DNA of 64,000 nt. Source: JABMQW01 sp964439935 (GTDB lineage Bacteria > Fidelibacterota > Marinisomatia > Marinisomatales > TCS56). Below are positions 8,822 through 16,953 of the stretch, in pieces (the stretch's first letter is position 1; every line of letters starts with the position of its first letter). The position numbers were made by a program, and so were the translations under genes. The notes beneath the pieces were generated by a model. That model was not told the DNA's origin, did not search any database, and saw nothing but the letters and a program-made list of their open reading frames with translations. Location: assembly GCA_964439935.1 (NCBI GenBank), contig CAYTPW010000003.1, positions 124,001 through 188,000 on the forward strand. The letters are read 5' to 3'.

Positions 8822-10108
8822 ATGAGCCGTACGGAAATAAAAAGCACAATCACATGTGATATGGAAGGGCGGATTGAGACCTATAACAAGGGGGCGGAAC
8901 AGATTTTTGGTTACCACGCAGACGAAGTCATTGGACAAATGCGCGTCTCGAATTTCTCTCCCGGTCTGGTAGTACTGGAACATGTACCGAAATGGTTAAA
9001 GACCGCCAGTGAAGAAGGGCAGTTTGAGGGTCAGACCGAATTTGTTCGCAAGGATGGCAGCACCTTTAACGCCGATATACGAATTACACCTACTTATCGG
9101 GATGGGAAACAGGTGGGATACTGCGGTGTGACCACACCCCTGTCATCATCCTCGGATACCAATACCATGCCTGGCGTCAGTTTTAAAACCAAACTCTTTG
9201 CCTGGATGGTGATCATGCGCTTGCCATTTCTGACAGCCAGCATTATTCCGGTAATAATTGGGGCAACCTGGGCAGCGGTCATGCTGTTGGAATCACCCTT
9301 CCCATGGATGCTATTCTTTTTAACAATATTTGGTGCAGCCGCCCTGCAAGTTGCTGCCAATACCTTCAACGATTATTTTGACTGGACCAGCGGCACGGAT
9401 AAAATCAACAACGACTATTTCCTGCCCTTTTCCGGTGGAAGTCGTTCAATCGAGCTGGGTCTTATTTCCGAAAAAGGTATGTTAAAAGTTGGACTGTTTT
9501 CACTTGGTGTGGCTTTCGCGTTAGGTTTGACTGTGATGCTGTTGAGTAAACAGCCATTGCTTTTGGTGTTCGGATTGGTGGGAGCTATTTCGGGCTATTT
9601 CTATACTGCTCCACCATTACGGCTGGTGGCTCGCAAGGGATTGGGAGAATTATTAATTGGCTTGAATTTCGGTCCGTTGATGACCGCTGGCACAGTCCTC
9701 GCATTAACCGGACGTGTAACCTGGCTGGATTTTGCTATTGGCTTACCTGTGGGATTGCTGACAACGGCTATATTGTGGATCAATCAGTTCCCGGATGAGA
9801 TTGCTGACCGTTTAAGCGGCAAGCACAATCTCGTTGTAGTCTTGGGTAAAGAACGTGCTCGCTGGGGTTATGTAATTCTGCTGGTCGCGGCCTTTGGTAT
9901 CGGTATAGCTGGCTTACTATTTGGACTGTATCCAGTTGGCATGCTGGCGATGCTGGGAGCTTTACCGCTGGCAATATCAGCCAGCCGCATTCTCTTTAAA
10001 CACTATGAAGACCGTGAACTTATCGCTGCTAATGCTAAAACGATCAATCTTCAATTGGTTGCAGGTTTGCTTATCGCCGTGGGAATCTTAATCAGTCCGT
10101 TGATATAA
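8822..10108 (+). CDS. PAS domain fused to a UbiA/MenA-type prenyltransferase
   Basis: 428 residues in two parts. Residues 1-105 form a PAS sensor domain (DMEGRIETYN start, IFGY, and an FVRKDGS turn as in PAS S-boxes). Residues about 125-428 form a polytopic UbiA-family prenyltransferase. The two Asp-rich motifs are present: NDYFD (N183-D187), followed by the SGGSR stretch at 204-208, and FPDEIAD (D325, D329). These bind prenyl diphosphate through magnesium. The second half most resembles MenA (1,4-dihydroxy-2-naphthoate polyprenyltransferase of menaquinone synthesis). A PAS module on a UbiA enzyme is unusual and suggests redox- or ligand-gated quinone or lipid prenylation. The frame is continuous, with no sign of a sequence join. 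No menaquinone genes are adjacent. Confidence 0.88.
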   Translation: MSRTEIKSTITCDMEGRIETYNKGAEQIFGYHADEVIGQMRVSNFSPGLVVLEHVPKWLKTASEEGQFEGQTEFVRKDGSTFNADIRITPTYRDGKQVGYCGVTTPLSSSSDTNTMPGVSFKTKLFAWMVIMRLPFLTASIIPVIIGATWAAVMLLESPFPWMLFFLTIFGAAALQVAANTFNDYFDWTSGTDKINNDYFLPFSGGSRSIELGLISEKGMLKVGLFSLGVAFALGLTVMLLSKQPLLLVFGLVGAISGYFYTAPPLRLVARKGLGELLIGLNFGPLMTAGTVLALTGRVTWLDFAIGLPVGLLTTAILWINQFPDEIADRLSGKHNLVVVLGKERARWGYVILLVAAFGIGIAGLLFGLYPVGMLAMLGALPLAISASRILFKHYEDRELIAANAKTINLQLVAGLLIAVGILISPLI

Positions 10109-10203
10109 AAGCAGTGTTGTATTTAAAATTCCTGATTATCGATACAACTGTGTTTGAAAATCAGTGTTAATTATATTCCTTAATTAAACAGAGAGGTAAC
10201 TCA

Positions 10204-10638
10204 ATGAATATATTACAATCAACTCCTACCGGTTACAGCACTGTCTGCCCTTACCTGGTCGTGTCCGATGTAAAGCAGCAGCTGGATTTTATCCGGACCA
10301 TCTTTGCTGGGGATATCATCGAAGAGATGAAAGGCACCGATGGTGGTATAATGCATGGTGAGATCAGATTGGGAAATTCGGTAATCATGGTTGGTCGCGC
10401 CAGCGATACATCGCCAAAGCGCGAATTCATCAATTATATTTTCGTGGCTGATGTTGATGCCACTTTTGAAAAAGCCAGGCAAAATCAAGCCGAGCTACTG
10501 GAAAAACCTCAGGACCAGTTTTACGGCCACCGCACGGCAGCGATTGCAGATGCTCAGGGTAATCAATGGTGGTTCGCCCAGGTTATTGAAGATCTGAGCA
10601 CAGCAGAAATCGAGCAGCGTATGCGGGGAAAGGATTAG
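10204..10638 (+). CDS. VOC-fold protein, PhnB/glyoxalase-like
   Basis: A 144-residue vicinal-oxygen-chelate protein. The N-terminal beta-alpha-beta unit (residues about 11-60, PYLVVSDV) and the C-terminal unit ending in DAQGNQWWFA follow the PhnB-like subfamily, whose hallmark is GDR/GHR followed by a QWW strand. Members bind metals or small molecules; substrate cannot be assigned. A good ribosome-binding site (GAGAGGTAAC) precedes the ATG. Its stop codon overlaps that of the convergent padR-type gene by 4 bases. PadR regulators often control neighbouring small enzymes, but this pair is convergent rather than divergent. Confidence 0.85.
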   Translation: MNILQSTPTGYSTVCPYLVVSDVKQQLDFIRTIFAGDIIEEMKGTDGGIMHGEIRLGNSVIMVGRASDTSPKREFINYIFVADVDATFEKARQNQAELLEKPQDQFYGHRTAAIADAQGNQWWFAQVIEDLSTAEIEQRMRGKD

Positions 10639-11195
10639 TTAGTTTTCTTATCGATACCCTTCAATTCGAGTAGATATTCATCCAACCACAGCATTTCGCC
10701 TTCCCATTGATAGCGGGGTCTGACTGCTACTGCCAGTCGGGCCGGTGAACAATTACTATCTTTTAGAAACTGCTCCAGCTTGCCGTATCCTGCGATGATT
10801 TCCTGAACACTTTCACGATATTGCTCGAGGCAGGCCAGCACTTCATCCGGCAGTAATAAATCGCTGTTATAGATACCCACGTGGAAGGGATCTTTCGGCA
10901 GTACTGGCTTGCGCAGCAGTTCCCGCAGCTTGATTTCCAGGGCTTCGCGACCAGCATCGGTTATTTGGAAAACTTTCCGTGCGCGGTTGCCATCTGCCAG
11001 TTCTACTTCAGCACTAACGAGTTCTGCCTGTTCCAACTTGTTGAGCAATTTGTAGATCGACGACATTGACAGGTCGGTCCAGGATCGCATATCCCGATAG
11101 TCCACATTCTTTTCGATCTGGTAGGGGTGTTTTGGATTTTCCGCCAGCAAACCCATCAATGCGGCTTCGGCGTTGCTAATTTGATATTCACTCAT
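10635..11195 (-). CDS. PadR family transcriptional regulator
   Basis: A 186-residue DNA-binding repressor. The N-terminal winged helix (about residues 8-90; a NAEAALMGLLAE start, then SSIYKLLNKLE as recognition region and a GRARKVFQIT-like wing) is followed by a helical dimerisation domain, as in the Vir/PadR-s1 class. The start is taken at 11195 because an AAAGGC ribosome-binding site precedes it; an upstream ATG at 11234 would place the operator-like dyad inside the coding sequence. The dyad at 11220-11240 overlaps its presumed promoter, implying autoregulation. The effector is unknown. Confidence 0.9.
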   Translation of the reverse strand: MSEYQISNAEAALMGLLAENPKHPYQIEKNVDYRDMRSWTDLSMSSIYKLLNKLEQAELVSAEVELADGNRARKVFQITDAGREALEIKLRELLRKPVLPKDPFHVGIYNSDLLLPDEVLACLEQYRESVQEIIAGYGKLEQFLKDSNCSPARLAVAVRPRYQWEGEMLWLDEYLLELKGIDKKTN

Positions 11196-11212
11196 CGACT
11201 GCCTTTCTATTA

Positions 11213-11242
11213 ATACAATATAATATACATACAATATTATAC
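11213..11242 (-). promoter_or_regulatory. Candidate PadR operator and promoter region
   Basis: A perfect 7-bp inverted repeat, ATAATAT (11220-11226) and ATATTAT (11234-11240), separated by 7 bp. It is embedded in an AT-rich direct repeat of TACAATAT and lies 25-45 bp upstream of the padR start, where a repressor site overlapping the -10 region would be expected. Its function is inferred from position and symmetry. Confidence 0.5.
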
Positions 11243-11320
11243 ACGAAAATAATAAATAGCAATAACCATCCTAAATATTTTTAGTTAGCTAACAGGTTAG
11301 GCCACTGAAAGGAAAACAGA

Positions 11321-12019
11321 TTAAAACATTTTTTCCAGATACTTCAGCAGGTATTTGCCATCCGGCCGATCATTGGTATATTGACTAAAATATTTAAATC
11401 TCACTATACCGCCTTTATCCAGAATAAAAATTGTTGGTACATTTTGCTCAACAATCGTTCCGCCTCATTCTTCCCGGAATAACATCAATCCCTCGGAAAC
11501 AGTGTGATCTTCATCGAACAGAACCGGCAGTTCCAGTTTAAAATTATCAGCTGAAAATTCAAAAGTATGGGAAAAAAATTGCTGACAATATTCCGCCCAC
11601 TCTTTTTGATTTTCTGTAACGCCATCCGGGTTAACCGGATTTTTCCAGCCTTCAATCGTTGCCAGACTAGTAGGGAAGGTTTCGATCCAGTGGCTGAGCG
11701 TATCGCGACTGTATGGTAAAATGAAATATATTTCCAGATCATATTTTTCACGCAGATTCTCCTGTTTATCAATTACCATCAATTCCAGGTATTGATATTG
11801 ACAGATCGGGCACCAAACATCTGGAGTTACTCGGCCCCTGATAAATACCAGCATGCTGTTTTAATCTCCAGATCCGGGTAGCACTACCTGCTCACCGGTT
11901 GCAGATTTAAGTGTGATTTCAGGAAATTGTTCGTTTAACGTAATTGGATAAATATTATCATTCTGACAGTTTGCCTGACATAGTAATAGTAAAATAATCA
12001 ACATTAATGTTTGCATCAT
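11321..12019 (-). pseudogene. Redoxin (AhpC/TSA, thioredoxin-fold) lipoprotein gene with in-frame TAA and TGA
   Basis: One continuous frame of 233 codons encodes a signal/lipoprotein leader (MMQTLMLIIL start, Cys near residue 18), the beta-strands of a redoxin N-terminus, a WCPIC active site, a long insertion, and a NVPTIFILDK cis-proline strand ending in LEKMF. The frame is broken by TAA at 11861-11863, between the second beta-strand and the SMLVFIRG strand, and by TGA at 11465-11467 in REE-stop-GGTIVEQ. The TGA could encode Sec: a 7-bp stem ATTGTTG/CAACAAT with a 12-nt loop lies at the right distance downstream. It could equally be a mutated TGG, since Trp would fit. The TAA has no such excuse unless translation restarts at the ATG at 11854, which has GGAG 11 nt upstream. 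I favour a decaying gene or sequence error, with Sec decoding as a live alternative. Confidence 0.6.
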
Positions 12020-12198
12020 AATCCATACTCCCAAAATTCTGATGAAATGAATGTCAAGATTATTTTTTATCTGGTGGAAAATATTTACTGACTAATTAAA
12101 TTAAACAAAATCGATTTAATATGAGGTCATTCAGATTTGGATTTCTTCCAACCCAGAGTTAATATTTCGCCGTCTACCAACCCAATTTTGGAGGAAAA

Positions 12199-12408
12199 AT
12201 GAAGTGCAACGTGGGTAAAAAAGACCGCATGATCAGAATTATTATTGGAGTACTAATTCTTGGTACCCATTATATTTATTACGCCGCTACGGGCTATTAC
12301 TGTGTCTGGGCAAATATTGGCTGGATTCCATTACTGACCGGTTTATTCAGATGGTGCCCCACATACATACCGTTAAAAATTGATACTGCTAAGTCAGATA
12401 GCGAATGA
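12199..12408 (+). CDS. DUF2892 (YgaP-like transmembrane) small membrane protein
   Basis: A 69-residue protein matching the DUF2892 pattern: a short N-terminal MKCNVGKKDRMIR stretch, one membrane helix (about 12-32), then a second hydrophobic segment with a W-x-x-L-T-G motif and a conserved WCP near residue 53. In other bacteria this domain occurs alone or fused to rhodanese (YgaP) and is linked to sulfur or redox functions; the exact role is unknown. A strong ribosome-binding site (TTGGAGGA) precedes the ATG. Confidence 0.85.
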   Translation: MKCNVGKKDRMIRIIIGVLILGTHYIYYAATGYYCVWANIGWIPLLTGLFRWCPTYIPLKIDTAKSDSE

Positions 12409-12467
12409 CTTAGAGGCCAAATTATTTGGGGGATTTGATCGACGAATTGTCGTGAGTTGAATCTGTT

Positions 12468-12496
12468 TTGACAAACGGATTATCTAGGTGTTAAAT
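12468..12496 (+). promoter_or_regulatory. Possible sigma70-type promoter upstream of the S9 peptidase genes
   Basis: TTGACA at 12468-12473, then a 17-bp spacer, then TTAAAT at 12491-12496. It lies about 200 bp before the first peptidase start, in the only sizeable gap before that operon. The -10 match is weak and FCB bacteria often use a different -10 consensus, so this is tentative. Confidence 0.3.
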
Positions 12497-12693
12497 AATT
12501 CCGGTATACTTGGTAGCCGTCAGTGGGATTTTTCCATTGGTTAATATTGTTTGGCGAGCCACTGACTGACATGCAATACAGTTAATATTAACTCATTTGG
12601 CAACCAAATAAATTATAAAGTTGTCTTAAATTCGATGGGTAGTCTGACCTTATTAATTCAAACCAAAATTATAAATATATCATGGAGCTTAAT

Positions 12694-14604
12694 ATGCGTT
12701 TAGTGAAATTGATCCTGTTGCTGTTAATTACTGTTATTTTTGCCCAGGAACAAATCCAGGTTGGCAACCTGATTATGGAAAATGTGCCTGAAATACCCGA
12801 CGAAGTGAAACAGCGCACCCAGCAGTATCGTAATGTACGCTCCGCTTCTTTCCGTTCCTGGGACCCGCAAGGTTCCGGTATGTTGATCGGTACCCGGTTC
12901 GCCGAGACCACCCAGTTACATTATGTCGAGCAGCCGCTCGGAGTTCGGCAGCAAATCACTTTTTTCGATGAACCTGTGAGTGGTGGTTCCTTCTGCCCGG
13001 CTACCGATAAACACGGTTTTTTATTCAGTAAAGATATTGGTGGAAACGAATATTATCAGATTTTCTATTTTAATTTAAAAGATGGATCCCATCAAATGCT
13101 CACCGATGGCGAATCGCGCAACGGTCTGGGACCCTGGTCGGAAAAAGGAGATCGATATGCATTTACCAGCAATATGGGCAATGGTACTGATATGCAGGTT
13201 CATATCGGTACTCTCAATGGCGATGCGCCCAAACTGGTAGTACCGGAAGCAGGCTACTGGTTCCCGACCAGTTGGTCACCGGATGATAAAAAACTGCTGG
13301 TAGGACGGTATGTTTCGATCACTGAATCCTATCTCCATATTGTTGATCTTGAAACGGGTGTGATATCTGAAGTGAATCCAAGCGATCAGAAAATTGGATA
13401 TGGCGATGCAGCTTTCAGTAAAGATGGCAAAGGCATCTACCTCACATCCGATGAAGATACCGAATTTAAATTTTTGCGCTATTATGATTTAGCCACTGGC
13501 GAATCAAAGCGGGTATCGGGGCATATTCCCTGGGATGTAATCGGTTTTACCCAATCTGATGATGGCAAATATCTGGCTTATTTGACCAACGAGGATGCCG
13601 TTTCAAAGCTTCATGTAGTCCACACCAAGGATAATAAGGAAGTTGATATTCCAGCTTTACCGATCGGAGATATTGGTGGGTTGAGTTTCCGGAAGGATAA
13701 CCGTTACCTGTCACTTTCTTTTGACAATCCGCAAACACCCGGCGATATTTTTGTGATCGATATTAAGAAGAAAAAACTGGAACGCTGGACCAAGAGCGAG
13801 GTTGGCGGGCTAAACACTGCAAAATTCATTTTACCGGAACTGGTGCATGTAGAATCATTTGATGGTTTGACTGTCCCGGCCTTTTTATTTAAGCCGCATA
13901 AACCGGGTCCATATCCGGTTGTGATTTACATCCATGGCGGTCCAGAGAGTCAGTATACACCATATTTTTCGTCCACGTTTCAGTACTGGATTAATGAATT
14001 GGGTCTGGCTGTTTTAGCTACCAACGTACGTGGCTCGGATGGCTATGGTAAAACCTATCTTAAAATGGATAATGGTTATTACCGTGAGAATTCAGTAAAA
14101 GACATCGGTGCTTTTCTTGACTGGATTGATAATAATCCGGAGTTGAATACGGAAAAAGTAGCTGTATTTGGTGGATCTTATGGTGGTTACATGGTATTAG
14201 CCAGCATGACTCATTATAATGACCGTTTGGCAGCTGCTGTGGATGTAGTAGGTATATCCAATTTTGTTACTTTCCTGGAAAATACCAAAGCCTACCGGCG
14301 TGACGTACGCAGACCTGAGTATGGCGACGAACGTGACCCTGAAATGCGAGCATTCCTGGAAAGCATATCACCGTCCAATAATGCCCATAAAATATCAAAA
14401 CCGTTATTTATAGTACAGGGATTCAATGATCCCCGCGTACCGGTGACGGAAGCGGAACAGATGCGGGATGTGATCCGTGCCAATGGTGGTGATGTCTGGT
14501 ATATGGTCGCGATGGATGAGGGCCACGGATTTCGTAAAAAGGTCAACCGCGATCACTATTATAACGCAGTCAGTCTGTTCTGGGAAGAATTCCTTTTGAA
14601 ATAA
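12694..14604 (+). CDS. Secreted S9 family (DPP IV/acylaminoacyl-peptidase type) serine peptidase
   Basis: 636 residues with a signal peptide (cleavage near FAQ, residue 18). The N-terminal seven-bladed beta-propeller (about 35-375) contains TolB/PD40-like blades. The C-terminal alpha/beta hydrolase domain has S495 (GGSYGGY), D579 (FNDPR) and H611 (EGHGF) as catalytic triad, numbered from the chosen start. The start at 12694 is preferred over the ATG at 12682 because GGAG lies 7 nt upstream and the signal peptide begins there. It probably releases di- or oligopeptides in the periplasm. It is followed 27 bp later by a second S9 peptidase, so the two look like one operon. Confidence 0.93.
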   Translation: MRLVKLILLLLITVIFAQEQIQVGNLIMENVPEIPDEVKQRTQQYRNVRSASFRSWDPQGSGMLIGTRFAETTQLHYVEQPLGVRQQITFFDEPVSGGSFCPATDKHGFLFSKDIGGNEYYQIFYFNLKDGSHQMLTDGESRNGLGPWSEKGDRYAFTSNMGNGTDMQVHIGTLNGDAPKLVVPEAGYWFPTSWSPDDKKLLVGRYVSITESYLHIVDLETGVISEVNPSDQKIGYGDAAFSKDGKGIYLTSDEDTEFKFLRYYDLATGESKRVSGHIPWDVIGFTQSDDGKYLAYLTNEDAVSKLHVVHTKDNKEVDIPALPIGDIGGLSFRKDNRYLSLSFDNPQTPGDIFVIDIKKKKLERWTKSEVGGLNTAKFILPELVHVESFDGLTVPAFLFKPHKPGPYPVVIYIHGGPESQYTPYFSSTFQYWINELGLAVLATNVRGSDGYGKTYLKMDNGYYRENSVKDIGAFLDWIDNNPELNTEKVAVFGGSYGGYMVLASMTHYNDRLAAAVDVVGISNFVTFLENTKAYRRDVRRPEYGDERDPEMRAFLESISPSNNAHKISKPLFIVQGFNDPRVPVTEAEQMRDVIRANGGDVWYMVAMDEGHGFRKKVNRDHYYNAVSLFWEEFLLK

Positions 14605-14631
14605 AAATATTCACTCCATAAGGTAGCGAAA

Positions 14632-16791
14632 ATGAAAAAATCATTATGGTATGTAGTCCTATTAATTGCAGTCATGGTTGTTATGAGTTGTAATCGGACT
14701 GGTACCACCATTGAGCTAGTGCAAGAGACAGGAGATCCAATATTGAAACCACCCGTTGCTAAAATCAAACCGTATGAAATGACGCTTTTTGGCGATACCA
14801 GGATCGATAATTATTATTGGCTGAAGGAACGGGGCAGTGGCGAGGTGTTGGATTATTTAAAGGCAGAGAATGCCTATACTACCGAGCTGATGCGGCCGAC
14901 TGAAGAACTTCAGGAACTGTTATTTGCTGAGATGAAAGGGCGAATCAAAGAATCTGATTTATCAGTCCCAGTTAAAAAAGATCAGTATTACTACTATACT
15001 CGAACTGAAGAAGGCCGCCAGTATGATATCCATTGTCGCAAATTGGAGAATCTAGACGCACCAGAAGAAGTGCTCCTGGATGAAAATATATTGGCAGAGG
15101 GGAAAGAATACTATAATATTGGTGAATTTGAAGTCAGCCCCAATCACAAGATGCTGGCTTATTCAGTTGATCTATCCGGTGGAGAACATTTCACTATCTT
15201 CTTTAAAGATTTGGAGACCGGTACATTATATCCTGAACAAATTCCTGACTCTTATTACAGTCTTGAATGGGCCAATGACAGCCGAACCATTTTTTACACG
15301 GTGGTAGATGAAGCCATGCGTCCATATAAATTATTCCGACATACAATTGGGACCAATCCGTCTGAAGATGCACTGGTTTATCACGAGACCGATGATTCAT
15401 ATTTTTTAAGTATTGATAAATCAAAGAGCCAGGCCTATTTATTCCTGGAACTGGGCAGTCAGGTCACGACTGAAATACATTTCTTGGACGCCGATGCACC
15501 ACAGGACACATTTCAGGTAATTCATCCCCGGCAGTACCAGATGGAATATTCGGTTGTACATCACGGCGAACGATTTTTCATCCTGACCAACGATGATGCG
15601 CTCAATTTCAAACTGATGGAAACACCGGTAACCGCACCTGAAAAAATCAATTGGACTGAGGTCATCGGGCATCAGGATAAAGTAAAGCTGGATAAAATTG
15701 ATGTCTTTAAAGATTTTCTGATAGTAGTTGAACGGGATTACGGTTTGCGGAAAATTCTAGTTCATAATCTATCGGGAAATGATCAATATATTATTGAGTT
15801 TCCTGAGGCGTCCTATAAAATATTGTTGGATAAAAATCCTGACTTCAATTCCAATTATCTACGCTTCACTTACTCCTCATTTATCACACCTAAATCAGTT
15901 TACGATTATAATCTGGTGACCAGGGAAAGAGAGTTGAAAAAGCAGGTTGAAGTGCTGGGTGACTATGATCCAGCTGATTATGAGACCGCCCGCCTATTTG
16001 CCACGGCTGATGATGGCCAGGAAATTCCGATTTCGTTAGTATATCGTTCCGGAATGGTCCGTAATGGTGAAAATCCGCTTTATTTGTATGGCTACGGCTC
16101 ATATGGATATAATACCGATCCCAGGTTCAGATCATACCGCTTTAGCTTAATCGACCGGGGTTTTATCTATGCAATTGCCCACATCCGTGGGAGTAGTTAT
16201 CTTGGCCGTGGTTGGTACGAGGATGGCAAATTGTTAAATAAAAAAAATACATTTACGGATTTTGTAGCTTGTGCCGAGTATCTGGTTGAGAAACAATATA
16301 CCAGACCGGAAAAACTGACGGCTAATGGCGGTAGCGCCGGAGGATTGTTAATGGGTGCTATTACCAATCTACGACCTGATTTCTTCAATGTTGTCATCGC
16401 TGATGTTCCATTTGTGGATGCTGTAACTACTATGCTCGATGAGTCAATTCCCCTGACGGTGATTGAATTTGATGAATGGGGTAATCCGAAAGAAGAGGAA
16501 TTTTACTGGTACATGAAAGAATATTCACCTTACGATAATGTGGCAGCTAAGGAGTACCCCAATATGTTGATCACTGCTGGTTTAAATGATCCCCGTGTTC
16601 AATATTGGGAGCCGGCTAAATGGGCGGCTAAACTGCGGGCAACCAAGACCGATAATAATCGGTTATTATTAAAAACCAACATGGGCGCCGGCCATCATGG
16701 CGCTTCCGGTAGATTTGACTATTTGAAAGAAATTGCCTTTGAGTATGCCTTTATTCTGGATTTAATTAATATGACTGACGGGGAACAATAG
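14632..16791 (+). CDS. S9A oligopeptidase B-like lipoprotein (prolyl oligopeptidase family)
   Basis: 719 residues. A lipoprotein signal (VVMSC, Cys near residue 23) implies anchoring in the periplasm or outer membrane, unlike the cytoplasmic enterobacterial PtrB. The propeller domain covers about 60-440. The catalytic domain has S568 (GGSAGGLLMG), D653 (LNDPRV) and H688 (GAGHHG). The GSAGG form and the EY-SPYDN segment place it in the oligopeptidase B/prolyl oligopeptidase group, which cleaves short peptides after basic residues or proline. The ribosome-binding site AAGGTAG precedes the ATG. It is co-oriented with the preceding S9 peptidase, with only 27 bp between them. Confidence 0.93.
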   Translation: MKKSLWYVVLLIAVMVVMSCNRTGTTIELVQETGDPILKPPVAKIKPYEMTLFGDTRIDNYYWLKERGSGEVLDYLKAENAYTTELMRPTEELQELLFAEMKGRIKESDLSVPVKKDQYYYYTRTEEGRQYDIHCRKLENLDAPEEVLLDENILAEGKEYYNIGEFEVSPNHKMLAYSVDLSGGEHFTIFFKDLETGTLYPEQIPDSYYSLEWANDSRTIFYTVVDEAMRPYKLFRHTIGTNPSEDALVYHETDDSYFLSIDKSKSQAYLFLELGSQVTTEIHFLDADAPQDTFQVIHPRQYQMEYSVVHHGERFFILTNDDALNFKLMETPVTAPEKINWTEVIGHQDKVKLDKIDVFKDFLIVVERDYGLRKILVHNLSGNDQYIIEFPEASYKILLDKNPDFNSNYLRFTYSSFITPKSVYDYNLVTRERELKKQVEVLGDYDPADYETARLFATADDGQEIPISLVYRSGMVRNGENPLYLYGYGSYGYNTDPRFRSYRFSLIDRGFIYAIAHIRGSSYLGRGWYEDGKLLNKKNTFTDFVACAEYLVEKQYTRPEKLTANGGSAGGLLMGAITNLRPDFFNVVIADVPFVDAVTTMLDESIPLTVIEFDEWGNPKEEEFYWYMKEYSPYDNVAAKEYPNMLITAGLNDPRVQYWEPAKWAAKLRATKTDNNRLLLKTNMGAGHHGASGRFDYLKEIAFEYAFILDLINMTDGEQ

Positions 16792-16953
16792 ATTAATATC
16801 AACTAACTCTACAGGGTTGTATTTTATTTGTATCGCTACGCATGGTGTAGTATCGTAGTTTATAATTTATCCTGAATATAAAAACGGTTACACCAGAGGG
16901 TTTGTCACTTTCACCAAGCTGATCAGCGGACTTAAATTCTCCTCAGGAGGATA

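Noticed and set aside
11465..11854. A stand-alone 129-residue protein from the ATG at 11854
   Set aside because: It lacks the first redoxin strands and the C-terminal cis-Pro strand, both of which are present in frame beyond the stops, so it is better described as a piece of a disrupted gene.
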